From: Gongronella butleri
Taxonomy: Eukaryota > Mucoromycota > Mucoromycetes > Mucorales > Cunninghamellaceae
NCBI GenBank assembly: GCA_025201375.1
Contig: JAIWZP010000056.1
Span: 1-64,000 of the forward strand
Direction: 5' to 3'
DNA: 64,000 bases
The notes under the pieces are model-generated. The model was not told where the DNA came from, did no database searches, and saw only the letters and a program-made list of their open reading frames with translations. Below are positions 22,301-34,384 of this stretch, one piece after another; positions within the stretch are counted from its first letter, which is position 1; the number at the start of each line of letters is the position of its first letter. Made by a program: the position numbers and the translations under genes.

Positions 22301-24010
22301 AGAATGGGTGAATTCGATTTTGTTCACTTTTTTCTTATTTTTTGCACTTTTTTTTTTCTTACCCTTGGACGAGTGTGAAGCCATGCCTCTTATGCAATGC
22401 ACCGACAATGGCCTGGGCTTGCGGCTTGTTCACATTGTATTCTGCGATGCAATCATTGACGGATTGGGACGACAGCTGCGGCAATGGCTCGTTGCGCGGG
22501 TGCAAGATCTCTTCCGTCAGGTCGTACTGCTCCAGGCCCTGCATGGCGCCATATTCGCGCTGCGTGGTCGAGAGACTAAAGGGAGGGGAATGGTGTCAAA
22601 TTTCAACAATTTTCTAAAAAAAAAAAAAAATTACCTGAGGACCTTGATGGCGCACCAAGTGGATTTGGGTGCGAGTGCATTGAGGTAGCCGATGCGGTCG
22701 GGGGGAAAGTAGCAGCGGACGGTGAGATCACCCAATTGCTTGCGTTGGGAGACATTCATGACTTTTCCAAAGAAAGCCTTGCCGTGCCACGTGGGGCGGC
22801 CATAGCGTGCGTTTTCGGCATTGGATGCGAAGAACGAGGGGCCAAAGTGGTTGGCGATGCAGATGAGGTCGTCGGTGGCGAGTGCATTGATGCCAACGGA
22901 CGATGTGGGTCCGGTGCCCAGGGGTGCGCGGAAAGTGACGTCGACAAAGTCGTCGACATGACAACGACTCTCCATGGTGAGGCCGGTAAGCGCGTCGGAC
23001 GACGAGATGAGCTCCTTGGACCGTTGCATTTGCGCCCACAGCTCCAAGAGGATCAATGGCTCGAGAATATCGCGATATTGCTTGAAATCACCATAATTGT
23101 CCCTGACGCGTGCAAGTTGGCCTTGATTGTCCTTTGCAATGTCGCCAGGCATCACGTCGCCCAATTGCTCCCAGGGCCACGCGAGCACATGCTTGTGAAG
23201 GCGGCCCAAATCGACTTGCTTTTGTGCACGCCGCTTGTTCTCTTTTCTGGACTGCATGCGCGCCTCCATCGACCGCCGCGCCGCGTCTGGCACGGCAATC
23301 ATCTTGGTCGTGCGTCGATGGTCGCGTGGATCCATGAACAGATCATGAACACTGCCTGTGCCGCCGGTGTCATGGCTATTCTCCACAATGGTCACCGGAT
23401 TGAGCATCGTCGCCGCATTGGCCGCCGCCGTCACCGCAGAAAGCGCAGCTGCTGGCGCCATCGCGTGGTCGTTCAGGTCGTCCACCAGTCCCTGCAGGCC
23501 ATTGTCGTCATCATCATCGTCGTCGTCATCGTCATCATCAGAGCTGTCCGGATCATCGGTAATCCCGCGACGCCGTCGTTCCAGAGCCATGGCAGACGGC
23601 GATTTGGCCGTGACACCGAGCCTCTTGGCCGCCATGGACTCGTCGCGCAACCGTGAGGCCTGATCCGTGTACGACGGCATCTTTAGGCGCCGTCCCGTAG
23701 ATGTCACCGCATATGGCAGCGATTGCTTCTCCTGCCGCATGACCACACGCGACGTTGCTTGTGCTGCAATCGCATTGAGCCGCTGCGACGTCGCTGCTGC
23801 CGCCGAGGTCGCGCCGTGCGAGGGCATGATGCGTCCACCGTGCATTTTGGGCTCCTTGGCCACTTTTTCTGCCATGGGTTCCTTGGCACGCTTGCTCAAT
23901 GGCGCAATTGCCACCTCGTCGTCGATTTCGATCACTGCATTAAAAAAAAAAGATGTTAGGGAAATTCAAGCAAATGGGGGAAATGCGCCAAAAAAAAAAG
24001 TAAAAGACAT

Positions 24011-24045
<35 letters not shown>

Positions 24046-27000
24046 TGAGGATGGCTGGTTATTGAAGAATTGGGTAATCTTGTGGCTGGGCCGTGTGCCG
24101 TAAAAAGCGCGCTTTTGGTTGGGATCGTCGGCAGTAGAGGAAGATGGCGCTTTTTGGAAAGATTCGCGCAAGGTGCTCTGACGCGCGACCTGCGACGACG
24201 CAACAGAAGTAGCCGCGGGCTTGGGCATTGGCTTCGAAGTAGCCACGGGAGGCGAAAGGGATGACGAGGCCGCGGTGGGGATGGATTGCCACTCGATATT
24301 ATCATCGTCGTCGTCGCTGTCGTCGAGAAAGATGACATTGGTGGGCTCGTGCGCACTGAGGATGACAAAGACCTGCTCCTTTTGCTCTTGCTCGAGTCGC
24401 GTAGGGTTCATGCCGGTGGCGGCGCCCATGAGCCGGTCGTACGCGTCGGGCGTGATTTTCATATGCATCTTTTGCAGGAACCGCATGATGTGGCGCAGCA
24501 ATGGCACGAGAATCGCAAGCACATGCGTGCGCGTGACAAAGATCCACGACGACAGGCCATCGACGAGCGGCACGAGGGGTGTCGCGTCCAAAAGCGCGTT
24601 TTGTTGCTCGGAATCGCTTACGCAGTCCTGGAACAGCGCGTGGCAGTGGATCATCGCGGTGGACACGTTCATCCATGGCAACACCTTGTCCAGAATCTCT
24701 TTGGGCTTGCGCGAGCTTGCCCATTGCAGACAAGACGTCAGCACGGCATTGGCCGCCTGCCACGTGCAATCCCACACGTCCTTGATGATCTGCTGCTCAT
24801 CCGCGTCAAAATCCACAGCGCCAGACGCCACAAGCAGCACAAGATACGCGTCATCGTCACCAAGCAGAAGCGCAATCATCCGTGTCGCCATCAATTGCAC
24901 GGGCGCCGTCAAATCGTAGATATCCAGATGCACCTGCCACAATTCCAAAAAGTCCTTGACCACCGTGTTCCATGCTTGGATACACGGCAGTGGCGACGCA
25001 TCAAACACGGCACGCAATGCACCGGAAACGTCGCTTTGCTCGTTTTGGTCGATTTTGCCGTTCTGGACGTTTTTGCCGTTTTCTTCGCTTTGCTTGCCAA
25101 AGCAATGGCGCGCAAGCGTGGCTGCTTGGTGCTGGACGGTCGAGTCAGCAAATGTGAGTAAGGTCACCACGGGCAGGATGAGCAGCGGGTGCTTGGCCAG
25201 TGAGGGAGGCATGGATGCATGTGCAACCACGTGGGTGAGCGCGCCATGCGCCATGCCATGGACCATGGCCAATTGTGGATACAATGGGTGGCGTGCATCC
25301 GCGGCCAGCGGCTGCTGCAGCGCGTAAATGGACGCGAGCGGCGCATACGCGGCCAAAAGAACAGGTAAAAGATCGACAGATTCCTGCCCGTGCATCTTTT
25401 TGATCGCGGTCCATATGTGCGGGTACAAAAATGCCGTGGAAGAAGAAGAAGCATTGGATAAGGCAACGGACGACGACGATGACGACGACGAGGAAGCCAC
25501 GGAAGACGATGATGACGACATGATCTGATCTCGCAATGCTTGGGTGTCCTGGCATAAAATGGCCAAAAGGAGGTCGGTGCCGCGTTTCCATTGCGTAAGC
25601 GACGCAAGATCCATGTCGGCCGCATGGGCCATGAACAAGGGGACCCAAGAAGCGTACTGGTTGAGCTTGGCGGCCGGTAATGCTTGGCTGGCGGCCTTGT
25701 GGTGGTCAATGAGAGCAAACGCGATATTCATGGCGCTGGCACGGAACAGACGCGTGTAAATCTCCTGCTGAAAGAACCCAAGCAACGTGTCGAGGACCAT
25801 GTCTGTGAGAGAATCCATCGTGGGCGACACGTTCTGCAGGGAAATCCATAATGGCTCGATCCACGCCAACATCGCTTCCATCTTTTGTAATAACTTGTCG
25901 GCCGGGAATGGCTGCCCATTGCGCATCAGCACCTTGTTGGCATGGCTCGCAAGCGTGAATTTGGTGTTGGCACGGAATCCGGGATGCTCGCACACACGTT
26001 TCACCACATTGCAGCAAAAATCCACTTGCACAGCGCCATTGCTCGTGTTTTCGTCATTTTCGTCATTCTTGTCGTTCTTGTCGTTCATGCCGCGCCAGAA
26101 GCCGTCTTTGAGGTGTGTCAGCAGCAGCGTGATGGCGCGCAGCATCTCAGGAAACCATTCCTGATTGGCATCCGTCGTATTGGCCAAGACCCCATCGAGA
26201 AAAGCGTGCCAGGGAGACACGTAGTGAGTGGGTGGTGTTGGCAACAGGGCAGCGGCGGCGTCCAATGCACGTGGCGAGAGCGTGAGCACAAGACGAAAGC
26301 TTTTCCACACTTCATTGGCATCTTGTGTCGTGGGTATCCGGTGTGCCGTGCCGCCCGTGTAGCCATGCACGCTCATCTCGAGCGACGACGCGTCACGCGA
26401 CAAAAAGCGCGTCGCGCTTGCAACAATGGGCGCCACCGCATCAATCCGATCGTCTTCAATGCGCGTATTGCCGTATTTCTGCATCAATTTGCGCGCCCAC
26501 AGCCGAATCACCTTGTGGTGGTGCATCGTCAGCAACGCAAGCCCAGGCAGCGTCGACACCTCCATCGTCGGATACCGCCCGGACGTCTGGATCAAATCAA
26601 ACAGGTGGCACAGCCCGGCGTCGAATTTCGCAATGTACGGCGCAAAACACACCAATTCCGTGAGCGCACAAATGTCCTGGTCTTGCAGTGCAGGCGAAAT
26701 CCGCGAAAACGACTTGGTCAGTCGTGCCTCGTCAAACGATTCGAGCAAGTCAAAGAATTGAGCTACGTTTTCCGCAGAAAATCGGCCAAGATACCTAAAA
26801 TCAATCCAAAAAAAAAAAAAAAGAGGGGAGGTTGGGTGGCAAGGTCAGCGAAACAGCTCATCAAGCACATCGAGAAAGCGAGCGAGAGAGCGAGAAAGCG
26901 CAAACTTACAAGGTATATTCCGCACGCTTGGCAGCATAATAGCGCTCGACGCAACGTGTGCAGCATTTGAGAAGTGAATTGAGCTTGCGCTTGTACTGGG

Positions 27001-27217
27001 CTATCTGGACATGATCAGGCAACGAAAACAGCCACAGCGACTCGCTCGCAAGACGAAACGATGCCTCATTGCACCACCAATGCTCGGCTTCCTCACAAAG
27101 AAAGTATTCCAGCACAGCATTGTAGAACCGGGTGTCCTGCGCTGGATCAGGCTCGCCCTGCCTGTTCGCCAGCAGCGACAGTGCAGACGCCAGCAGGCAT
27201 TCCGCACGTGTGGTCAT
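19380..27217 (-). CDS. SEN1: Sen1-type superfamily 1 RNA/DNA helicase
   Basis: A nuclear helicase that unwinds RNA:DNA hybrids and terminates non-coding transcription. Eleven exons (27217-26910, 26794-24045, 23934-22635, 22575-22363, 22280-21541, 21468-21354, 21231-20976, 20895-20548, 20438-19749, 19665-19597, 19523-19380) give 2310 residues, close to yeast Sen1 (2231). Residues 1 to about 900 are the helical Sen1 N-terminal domain. An acidic run of Asp lies near residue 1160. The helicase core begins around 1400 (REYGAMQGL), with Walker A GPPGTGKTKT near 1523, DEAAQ near 1755, GDPNQLPPT at about 1770, QYRMNPAIS near 1810, GFQGQEKDIILFSCVRARG near 1960 and NVGITRAKQSL. A Ser/His/Asp-rich low-complexity tail follows, where nuclear-localisation and partner-binding sites sit in yeast. 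The ATG at 27217 is the first in frame. Confidence 0.95.
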
Positions 27218-28152
27218 AGCAAGCAAGCAAGGGGTGGTCAGTCGTAGAAAAAAGAAGAAAAAAAAAAGGGGGGGAAAGGGACGAGGACAACGAGAATGGG
27301 AACAAAGAAAAAGAGCAACGCCGAAAAAGAAAAAAGCCGTGCCTTTTGAACAAAGAAAAAAAAAAAAGCGCGCCCGGCACCGGAGTTTGAAGCATCATGC
27401 CCCCTCTTTTGACTGCCCTCTGCCAGGATTTGCAAGAATGACAATGAAATGTCGCTCCTTGCAGCCCCCATTTCATTGTTTCAAGGCACAGGCAATGGAG
27501 CAGCCTCTTTTTATTTCGCTCGTCATCTTTTTTTGTACCTTTTTTTTATTATTATTTTGCTCGGCTGCGCAGGATAACGCAGCCGAAAACGTCGATATTG
27601 CCCGTCCTTGGCAAACCTGCCGCAGTGTGACACGGTCTTGGAAGAGAGAGGCGCAGCATGCAGCGCGTCACGCCTGCAAGTCCTCATGTTGCCATGAAAA
27701 CGACATTTGCCAATTTCTCGACTCTTTCCTTGTTTTTGCCGAATTTCCTTTTCATCATGATGTCCAATGCCGCATTTTGCCTCAGTGACGCGACACGTGA
27801 GATAAGTGCAGCCAGGAAGTGAACACGACAGCCGATTTTATGCACGAATCGCTTTCGCATCACGTGGCTTGCCGCAAAAAGCAGCATACTAGACTCATCT
27901 GACATACATTTTGGAGGCAATTGATCCCGTTCGAGGTGTCCGAGTACCTTTACCTGCCCTGAATCATGGATTTATGCATCCTCACGGATGGCCTCACAAA
28001 GATGCTGGGGAGAGAAAGAGGCATAATGTACACTTTTGATTTTATCATCCTGACCCTCTTTTTGCTCGACAAGAATAAATAAAAAACGTATGTGGAGACA
28101 TTCAAATGGCACGAATTCTTTATTTTGAAACGTGAAAAGATGGATCGGTCGT
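27218..28152. other. Intergenic between SEN1 and RPP1
   Basis: SEN1 upstream region and RPP1 3' flank. The plus strand at 27243-27370 is purine-rich, so the SEN1 sense strand is CT-rich just upstream of its start. No other gene or repeat copy was recognised. Confidence 0.45.
28119..28124 (-). terminator. AATAAA polyadenylation signal of RPP1
   Basis: TTTATT on the plus strand, 29 bases past the RPP1 stop codon in the sense direction. Confidence 0.6.
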
Positions 28153-28616
28153 CTAGTCAAAGAGACCGAAGCCCATGTCCTATGAAAAAGAAGAAAAAAA
28201 GAAAAAAGTGAGCCATTGGTTCACAACAGGCGTGTTGTTTTTCGAGTGCTTACATCATCGGACTCCTCCTTCTCCTCCTCCTTGGCCTCCTCAGCGGGGG
28301 CATCAGCAGCGCCACCAGCAGCAGCGCCACCAACAGCGACAGCGGGGCCAGCACCGGGTTGACCAACGTTGGTCAAGAGCTCGGCGAGGTTCTGGCCAGC
28401 GAGAGCCTTGGCATAGAGGGAGAACCAGATAGGCTCAACTTCAACACCGGCAGCCTTGACAAGAGCTTGGAGCTTGTCCTCCTAGAAAAGCGCGAAAACG
28501 AAAAAAAAAATGAGTTGGAGTGCATTAAAAGTTGGCCATGGGCGACGTACGGTGATCTCGATGTTGTCATCCTGGAGGATGAGGGCAGCGTACACGATGG
28601 CGAGTTCAGCAGACAT
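28153..28616 (-). CDS. RPP1: 60S acidic ribosomal protein P1
   Basis: A stalk protein of the large ribosomal subunit that pairs with P2 and binds elongation factors. Exons 28616-28551, 28481-28254 and 28179-28153 give 106 residues, the usual P1 length. It starts [22 protein letters not shown] and runs on through [26 protein letters not shown] and an Ala/Gly hinge. The end is the acidic [11 protein letters not shown] stretch followed by [10 protein letters not shown], the conserved P-protein tail (here ending FGLFD) that elongation factors and ribosome-inactivating proteins recognise. The last exon encodes just eight residues and the stop. It lies head-to-head with GUS1 across 293 bases. Confidence 0.97.
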
Positions 28617-28909
28617 GATGAATGGATATGTGGATGGATGGATGGAAAATGTGTTTTAGTCGCAAGTAAGATTTAACCCGGATGGGAACAAGACGCTCTG
28701 AAAACACAAAGAGTGGGATGGAAGAAGAAGCAACAAGAAGAAGGCGAGCTTGCTTGCATTCAAATAGGAACTCCCCAAGCGACAAAAACATTCCGCCGGA
28801 CTCCCCGGACCATCTCCGCAAGCCCAAGCGGCTTTTTTTTTCCTATTTTTTGGTAGCCAATCTTGACTCTTTTGTTCCTTTTTTCTTTTCCTTTTTTTTT
28901 TCTATCACT
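28617..28909. promoter_or_regulatory. Bidirectional promoter between RPP1 and GUS1
   Basis: The 293 bases between the two divergent start codons must contain both promoters and both 5' leaders. A pyrimidine tract (28830-28907) precedes the GUS1 ATG. GGATGG repeats lie beside the RPP1 ATG. No clear TATA box is seen. Confidence 0.6.
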
Positions 28910-31728
28910 ATGCTTACTTTGACTGCTGCTATCAAGGCCAGCCCTGTTGGTAAAAACGACAAAACGAGAAAAATGACGCGAATATCATATTTTTCGGTGC
29001 GTGTGTACATGATAAAGGCTCACCGTGCTTTTTTTTAAGGCTTGTTGGCCCTCGCTGAGGCTGTCAACTCGACCAAGCCTGGCGCTATCCAGGTCGACTT
29101 GAAGGACGACAAGGTCGTCGACGGCGGTGCGGCGGCACAAGTCGTGTTTGAAGGGTAATTCTACCATCATCCCCTGTGTGATTTTTCGATTTGACCACTC
29201 ATTTTCATTCATCCACAGTGTCAAGTACGAAAAGACCAATGCTATTGCTCGCTTGATCGGTCGTCTCAACCCTGAGACCGGTCTCTATGATGCGCAGTGC
29301 CCCATCACGTCCACCTTGGTAATGGGAAAAAAAAAAAGAAGCGACGCGCGTGCTAGCAAATTTGCTCATCCTGCTTCATTCCGGGCTTTTAGATCGATCA
29401 ATGGGTCGACTTTGCCGAGGTCAAGCTGCTCACCAACGACTTCAAGGCTCAGAGCGAGGCGTTCAAGGTGCTCAACAAGCACTTGACCCTGCGTTCCTTC
29501 ATCGTGGGCTATTCGCTCTCCATTGCCGATTTCGCCATCTTTGGCGCTCTTAAGAGTAAGAATGGGACCCCTGCACCGCAGCTGAACAAAAAAAAAGTGG
29601 AGCCATCATGACTCACAAAACATGCGCTGATTTTTTTTTTTTTTTTTTTTGCCACTCCTTTTTAGGCTCGGCCGCCTTCAATCGCACCTACAAGAGCAAG
29701 AAAGAGTCGCTCGGTTCTTACTTGGTGCGCTGGTTCGACTACATTCAATCCTTGGATGCCAGCCAAAAGGCTGCTGCCGCCCTCCAGGTCACTCAAAAGA
29801 AGCAAGACAAGGGCGCAGCCAAGGTACGGGGAAAGAAAAAAAAAAAAAAAACGCACTCGCGTACCAATTGTGCGACGCGGTTTGCGTCACTGCTGCGGGC
29901 TTTGTCACCCGACAATGGCTATAAAATGGGATGCTCACGCCTTTTTTTTATTCGTTTTACTCATTTTTATCATGAAGAACAAGGCGAGCGACCAGGGCAA
30001 GTTCGACATTGGCTTGACGGAGGCCGAGATGGGCAAGGTGGTGACGCGTTTCCCGCCCGAGCCTAGCGGCTACCTGCACATTGGCCACGCCAAGGCCGCG
30101 TTGCTCAACCAGTACTTTGCCGAGACCTACAAGGGCAAGATGATCATCCGTTTCGACGACACCAACCCCAGCAAGGAAAAGATGGAGTTTGAGGAGTCCA
30201 TCAAGGAGGATCTCAAGCTCATCGGCGTCGAATCCAACATTGTCACCCACTCCTCGGACTATTTCGACAAAATGTATGAGCTCGCCATCCAAATCATCAA
30301 GGACGGCAAGGCTTACGTCGACGACACTGATCAATTGACCATGCGCGACGAGCGCATGAAGTGCATTGCCTCAAAGAGCCGCGACCTTCCCGTCGAGGAG
30401 AATCTCCGTCGCTTTGAAGAGATGAAGAATGCCACGGAATTCGTAAGAAACGAGAGAGTGAGAGAAAAAAAATCGACAAAACGCTTATTCCGCACCTTTT
30501 TTTGCATTTTTCGTGAAAAAACAGGGCCAATCGTGCTGCCTGCGCGCCAAGATCTCGGTGGATGACCCCAACGGCACGATGCGCGATCCTGTGATTTACC
30601 GTTGCAACCTGACGCCGCACCACTACACGGGCGACAAGTGGAAGATTTACCCCACGTACGATTTTGCTTGCCCCATTGTCGACTCGATCGAGGGCGTGAC
30701 CCACGCGCTTCGTACCAATGAGTACCGTGATCGCAATGCGCAATACCAGTGGATGCTCGAGGCCCTCGGCCTGCGCAAGGTCACCATTTGGGACTTTAGC
30801 CGCATCAACTTTGTCTACACGTTGCTGTCCAAGCGCAAGCTGCAGTGGTTCGTCGACAATGGCTTCGTCGGCGGCTGGGACGACCCCCGCTTCCCCACCG
30901 TCCGCGGTATCCGCCGTCGTGGTATGACCATTGAGGCCCTCAAGCAGTACATCCTCATGCAAGGCGCTTCGCAAAACACCCTGCTCCTCGAATGGGACAA
31001 GCTTTGGGCCCTCAACAAAAAGGTCATCGACCCCGTCGCTCCGCGCCACACCGCCGTCTTTGCCAAGGGCAAGGTCGTCTGCAACGTCCAGGGCATCGCC
31101 GCCAAGGAGTCCAAACAGATGCCAAAGCACAAGAAGAACCCCGATGCCGGCAACAAGACCACCAATTACTCCCCCAAGGTCCTTATGGACCAGGAGGATG
31201 CTAAGTCCCTCGAAGTTGGCGAGGAGGTAAAGAACAGAAAAGAAAACGACGAAAAAAAAGCCAAAAATCTCATTTTTTTCATTGGGCAATTTTGTTTTTC
31301 GCTAGGTCACGCTCATGGACTGGGGCAATGCCTTTGTGCGTAATGTGACCAAGGACGGCGAGACCGTCTCGGCGGTCGATTTGGAGCTGCATTTGGAGGG
31401 CGACTTCAAAAAGACCAAGAAGAAGCTGACGTGGCTGTCGTTTGACGACGACGTCGTGCCCGTGACCCTCGTCGACTATGACTACTTGATCACCAAGAAG
31501 AAGGTCGAGGAAGGCGACGAGGTCAAGGACTTGGTCACCCCCGTCACCGAGTACAAGGAGGACGCGCTGGCTGATGGCAACGTCAAGGACATCAAGCACG
31601 GCGACATTATTCAATTCGAACGCAAGGGCTACTACATCTGCGACGCTGTCGCCACTGCCGACAGCCCCGCGCTCTTCATCGCCATCCCCGACGGCAAGAC
31701 CGCCTCCACCGCCTCCAAGCACAAGTAA
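28910..31728 (+). CDS. GUS1: Cytosolic glutamyl-tRNA synthetase
   Basis: Charges tRNA-Glu in the cytosol. Exons 28910-28949, 29040-29154, 29219-29318, 29393-29555, 29666-29823, 29978-30442, 30525-31226 and 31306-31728 give 721 residues, near yeast Gus1 (708). Residues 1-190 form the GST-like domain that docks on Arc1 in yeast, ending in a Lys-rich linker. The class I catalytic core begins near residue 210. It shows [16 protein letters not shown] (HIGH signature near 225), [10 protein letters not shown], and LSKRKL near 449-453 as the KMSKS-type loop of the eukaryotic GluRS/GlnRS group. The C-terminal anticodon-binding beta-barrels carry LMDWGNAF and the lysine-rich end. GluRS is preferred over GlnRS because of the GST-like domain and the overall architecture. 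Confidence 0.95.
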
Positions 31729-31756
31729 AAATATTCACCATTACATCCATTTTTGA

Positions 31757-31762
31757 AATAAA
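31757..31762 (+). terminator. AATAAA polyadenylation signal of GUS1
   Basis: AATAAA within an A-rich stretch, 29 bases after the GUS1 stop codon. Confidence 0.5.
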
Positions 31763-32039
31763 AAAGGGCCATTTGTCTTTGTAAAAACCCAGCCGACTCC
31801 CTTTTTTTCACTTTGATACAACATGCATTCTGCGACAAAGGATGCATTGCTCTCGGAGCACTCGCGCGTCATTTTATCCTCTTTTTGACCGAGATTGAGC
31901 CAGAGAGGACTATTAGTATAATAATTCAATGCTGGCCACCACAAATCATCTTATCATAATTGGTTCGCCTTCAAATCTTTACCATTTGTTGGCCATTTCG
32001 GTATGCGTTTCTTTGTAAAATCTAGTGGTCGTCGACTGA

Positions 32040-33720
32040 GCCATTGTACAGATGAATCCAAAGTATCGTGTTTTTCACAAATCTTTGCCCGAGCTCGTCA
32101 TTCGTTTCATTGTTCGCTGTGAAGCTTGTACCGTTCGAAAGAGACACAACCAAATAACGTTTCTAGATTACTCGCACTCGATAAGCGAATCTCGCATACT
32201 TGCAAAATCCAGTCAAACAGGTCATTCAGTTTCAATGTCGATTTTCTCCACAACAAACTTGAACAATGAGTAGTGCCTTTGACATGTCAAAGGCATCTGT
32301 TAAATCTCTATCGAATGAGACCAGTTTCATCGATGGATGGCCAAAACTCGCGGAGAAAATCCACTTTTTCTGCAAATTCCTTAATGGCGATTTGCTGGAC
32401 AACAGTCTTATCGACCTGTGATTTTATTTCAGATTTATTAACAAACATGGGGGCAAAGCATCTAATGGGATGACTCACAGCGAGCTGGACGCGCGCCAAA
32501 CGCAAATAAAAGATAGCTGTCTCAGAGCTCCAAAATTGCAATCGAAAATTGGGTCTTCAGAATTCATCCAAACTTGTATATACGAGGCAGCGTACGGAAA
32601 AACCACGAAACATGACAAAAAAGTACGAGGTTGACCTGCTGGTTGGCAAGTAATTCATGATTTTAGAATAAAGTTTTCAGCCGAATGGCACAAGGAAGCG
32701 CGCCATTGGAGACGCGCCGACGCGTGCATTGGCAAAAGAAGCCCCACATGCTTGGAGTTGACTTGAAACAGGCACCCTTAAATTAAAGTCTGACGCGGTT
32801 TTTCACGCGCCCAAGTTGCGCCGCAAGCGGGTTGGTCGCATCGATTCTCTCTGGAACTCGTTTTTTGACGTGATCATCGATGGTCAGGTATTCAGCAGAA
32901 CATGCTCCTTCTTGTGAGCCGCGTTTGAAGGATTTGTGGCCAGTCCTCTTCGAGATGACCTTGTGGCGAAAATACGAAGCAAATTGCATTTTACGCAAAA
33001 CCCAATCAACGGAGCCCTGGGTTTTATGGCATTTTCATCAGTAAATGGATGCATGTTACCATGTGGTTGAAGGTCGCGGCGCTCCAAGGACTGAATTTTC
33101 ACTCGTTTAAAATTCGTGACTCTACCCCTTGGAAAATCGGCGGAAAATCGTGCTTTTTTCAATTCGACATGGGGCGCCATCGAGTGCTCTCAGTTGCACG
33201 AAACTTTAACATGTGGGCTTTTTGGCTTCTCTCTCTTCAGAACAAAAGTAAAAACCGGGGTTGATCTGGCCGTTGGCGAGAAAATCGACAAAGATCCATA
33301 AATTCACAATTTTGTCTCTGGCGCCAAGTTGCTATTCGATCAGGCCTAAACCCTACAAGTGGAAGGAGACGCGCAAGGGTGACATTTTTTCCCTGCCCGA
33401 CAACAATAATGTGCAACATTTGCACGCTTGCAACGCCCAATCGAACATTTCAGCTTCATTTTTCTCGGCAATGGACAAGACAAAGAACAGCGTGCTGCTG
33501 TGTCAATTTGATGCAGAAGTCGATTCTCTGTCGGATGAACCCAGTTTCACCAGCGTACAACCAAAACTGATTTGGAAGCACCATTTTTTTAAAATTTGGC
33601 TTTGATCTCTCTTTCCTCGAAAACGATTCAATCGACCTCCGATTTTTATTGCAGATTTGCTTATAAAGACGAGATCGATGCATCTAATGACATGACTCTC
33701 AGATGTCCAATGTGTAGGTC
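32040..33720 (-). repeat. Decayed dispersed element, copy 2 (two partial units)
   Basis: In the minus direction there is a diverged unit at 33720-33410, then a segment at about 33150-32700 that aligns with the 17.6-18.2 kb copy. The latter carries IFQGVESR, NAIKPRAPLIGFCVKCNL, HKKEHVLL and SMITSKNEFQ. A second unit at 32490-32040 includes PSMKLVSFDRDLTDAFD, which resembles PSMKLVLFDRDERDAFD at 34.7 kb. Frames shift and stops interrupt, so this is decayed, but the resemblance between copies survives at protein level. Confidence 0.65.
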
Positions 33721-34384
33721 GCCAAACGGATTTGGGAGACCTGAACCTCTCAAAGCGGAGGACCCTCCAGATGCATTTTGACCTGACCCACCTTTTTTTT
33801 TCTATCATAAATTTGAAAAAAAAAATTCGTGACCAAGGAATCATCGCGGCGCCACGAAAATTTCACATGTAGCCGATGTTGCCACTCTCTTTTCAGAAAA
33901 AAATAAAAAACTAAAGGTCAGCCATGTGGTTTGTCAGGAAACACGACATCGCTGAAAATTTGGCTGTAGCGCGTTTTTGTAAAAATCATTTCGTGGTAAA
34001 ATCATGATTCGATCATCGCTAAACTTTGCCACTTGGCTATTTCAGCGTCTCTCTTTGAAGGAAAAATTAAAAAATCAGAGGTTGATCAGGCCGTTTCGTG
34101 GCATGCACCGTTTTCAAGAATTGTCACAAATCCTCTATGATGTCCAACACAAATCATGATCCGATTGCCTTTCAACCTTTGCTTTCAGTCTATTTCGTCA
34201 CGCATTGCTCAACAAGACAATGAGAACCAGAGATTGACGGGATCGCTGTGCAGATGAGCTAAAAATCAAGACATTTTTTACAAATGCAAAATTAAACGCC
34301 ACAAATCATCATGGTTAAGTCGCCCAAAATTTGCACAATATGTTTTATCGACGCGTCTCTTTTTGAAAAGACGTTCAAACCAGG

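Noticed and set aside
24286..26970. Long plus-strand ORFs of 232-342 codons opposite SEN1 exons 2 and 3
   Set aside because: They are antisense shadows of a well-conserved helicase coding region, His/Arg-rich in composition and without family motifs.
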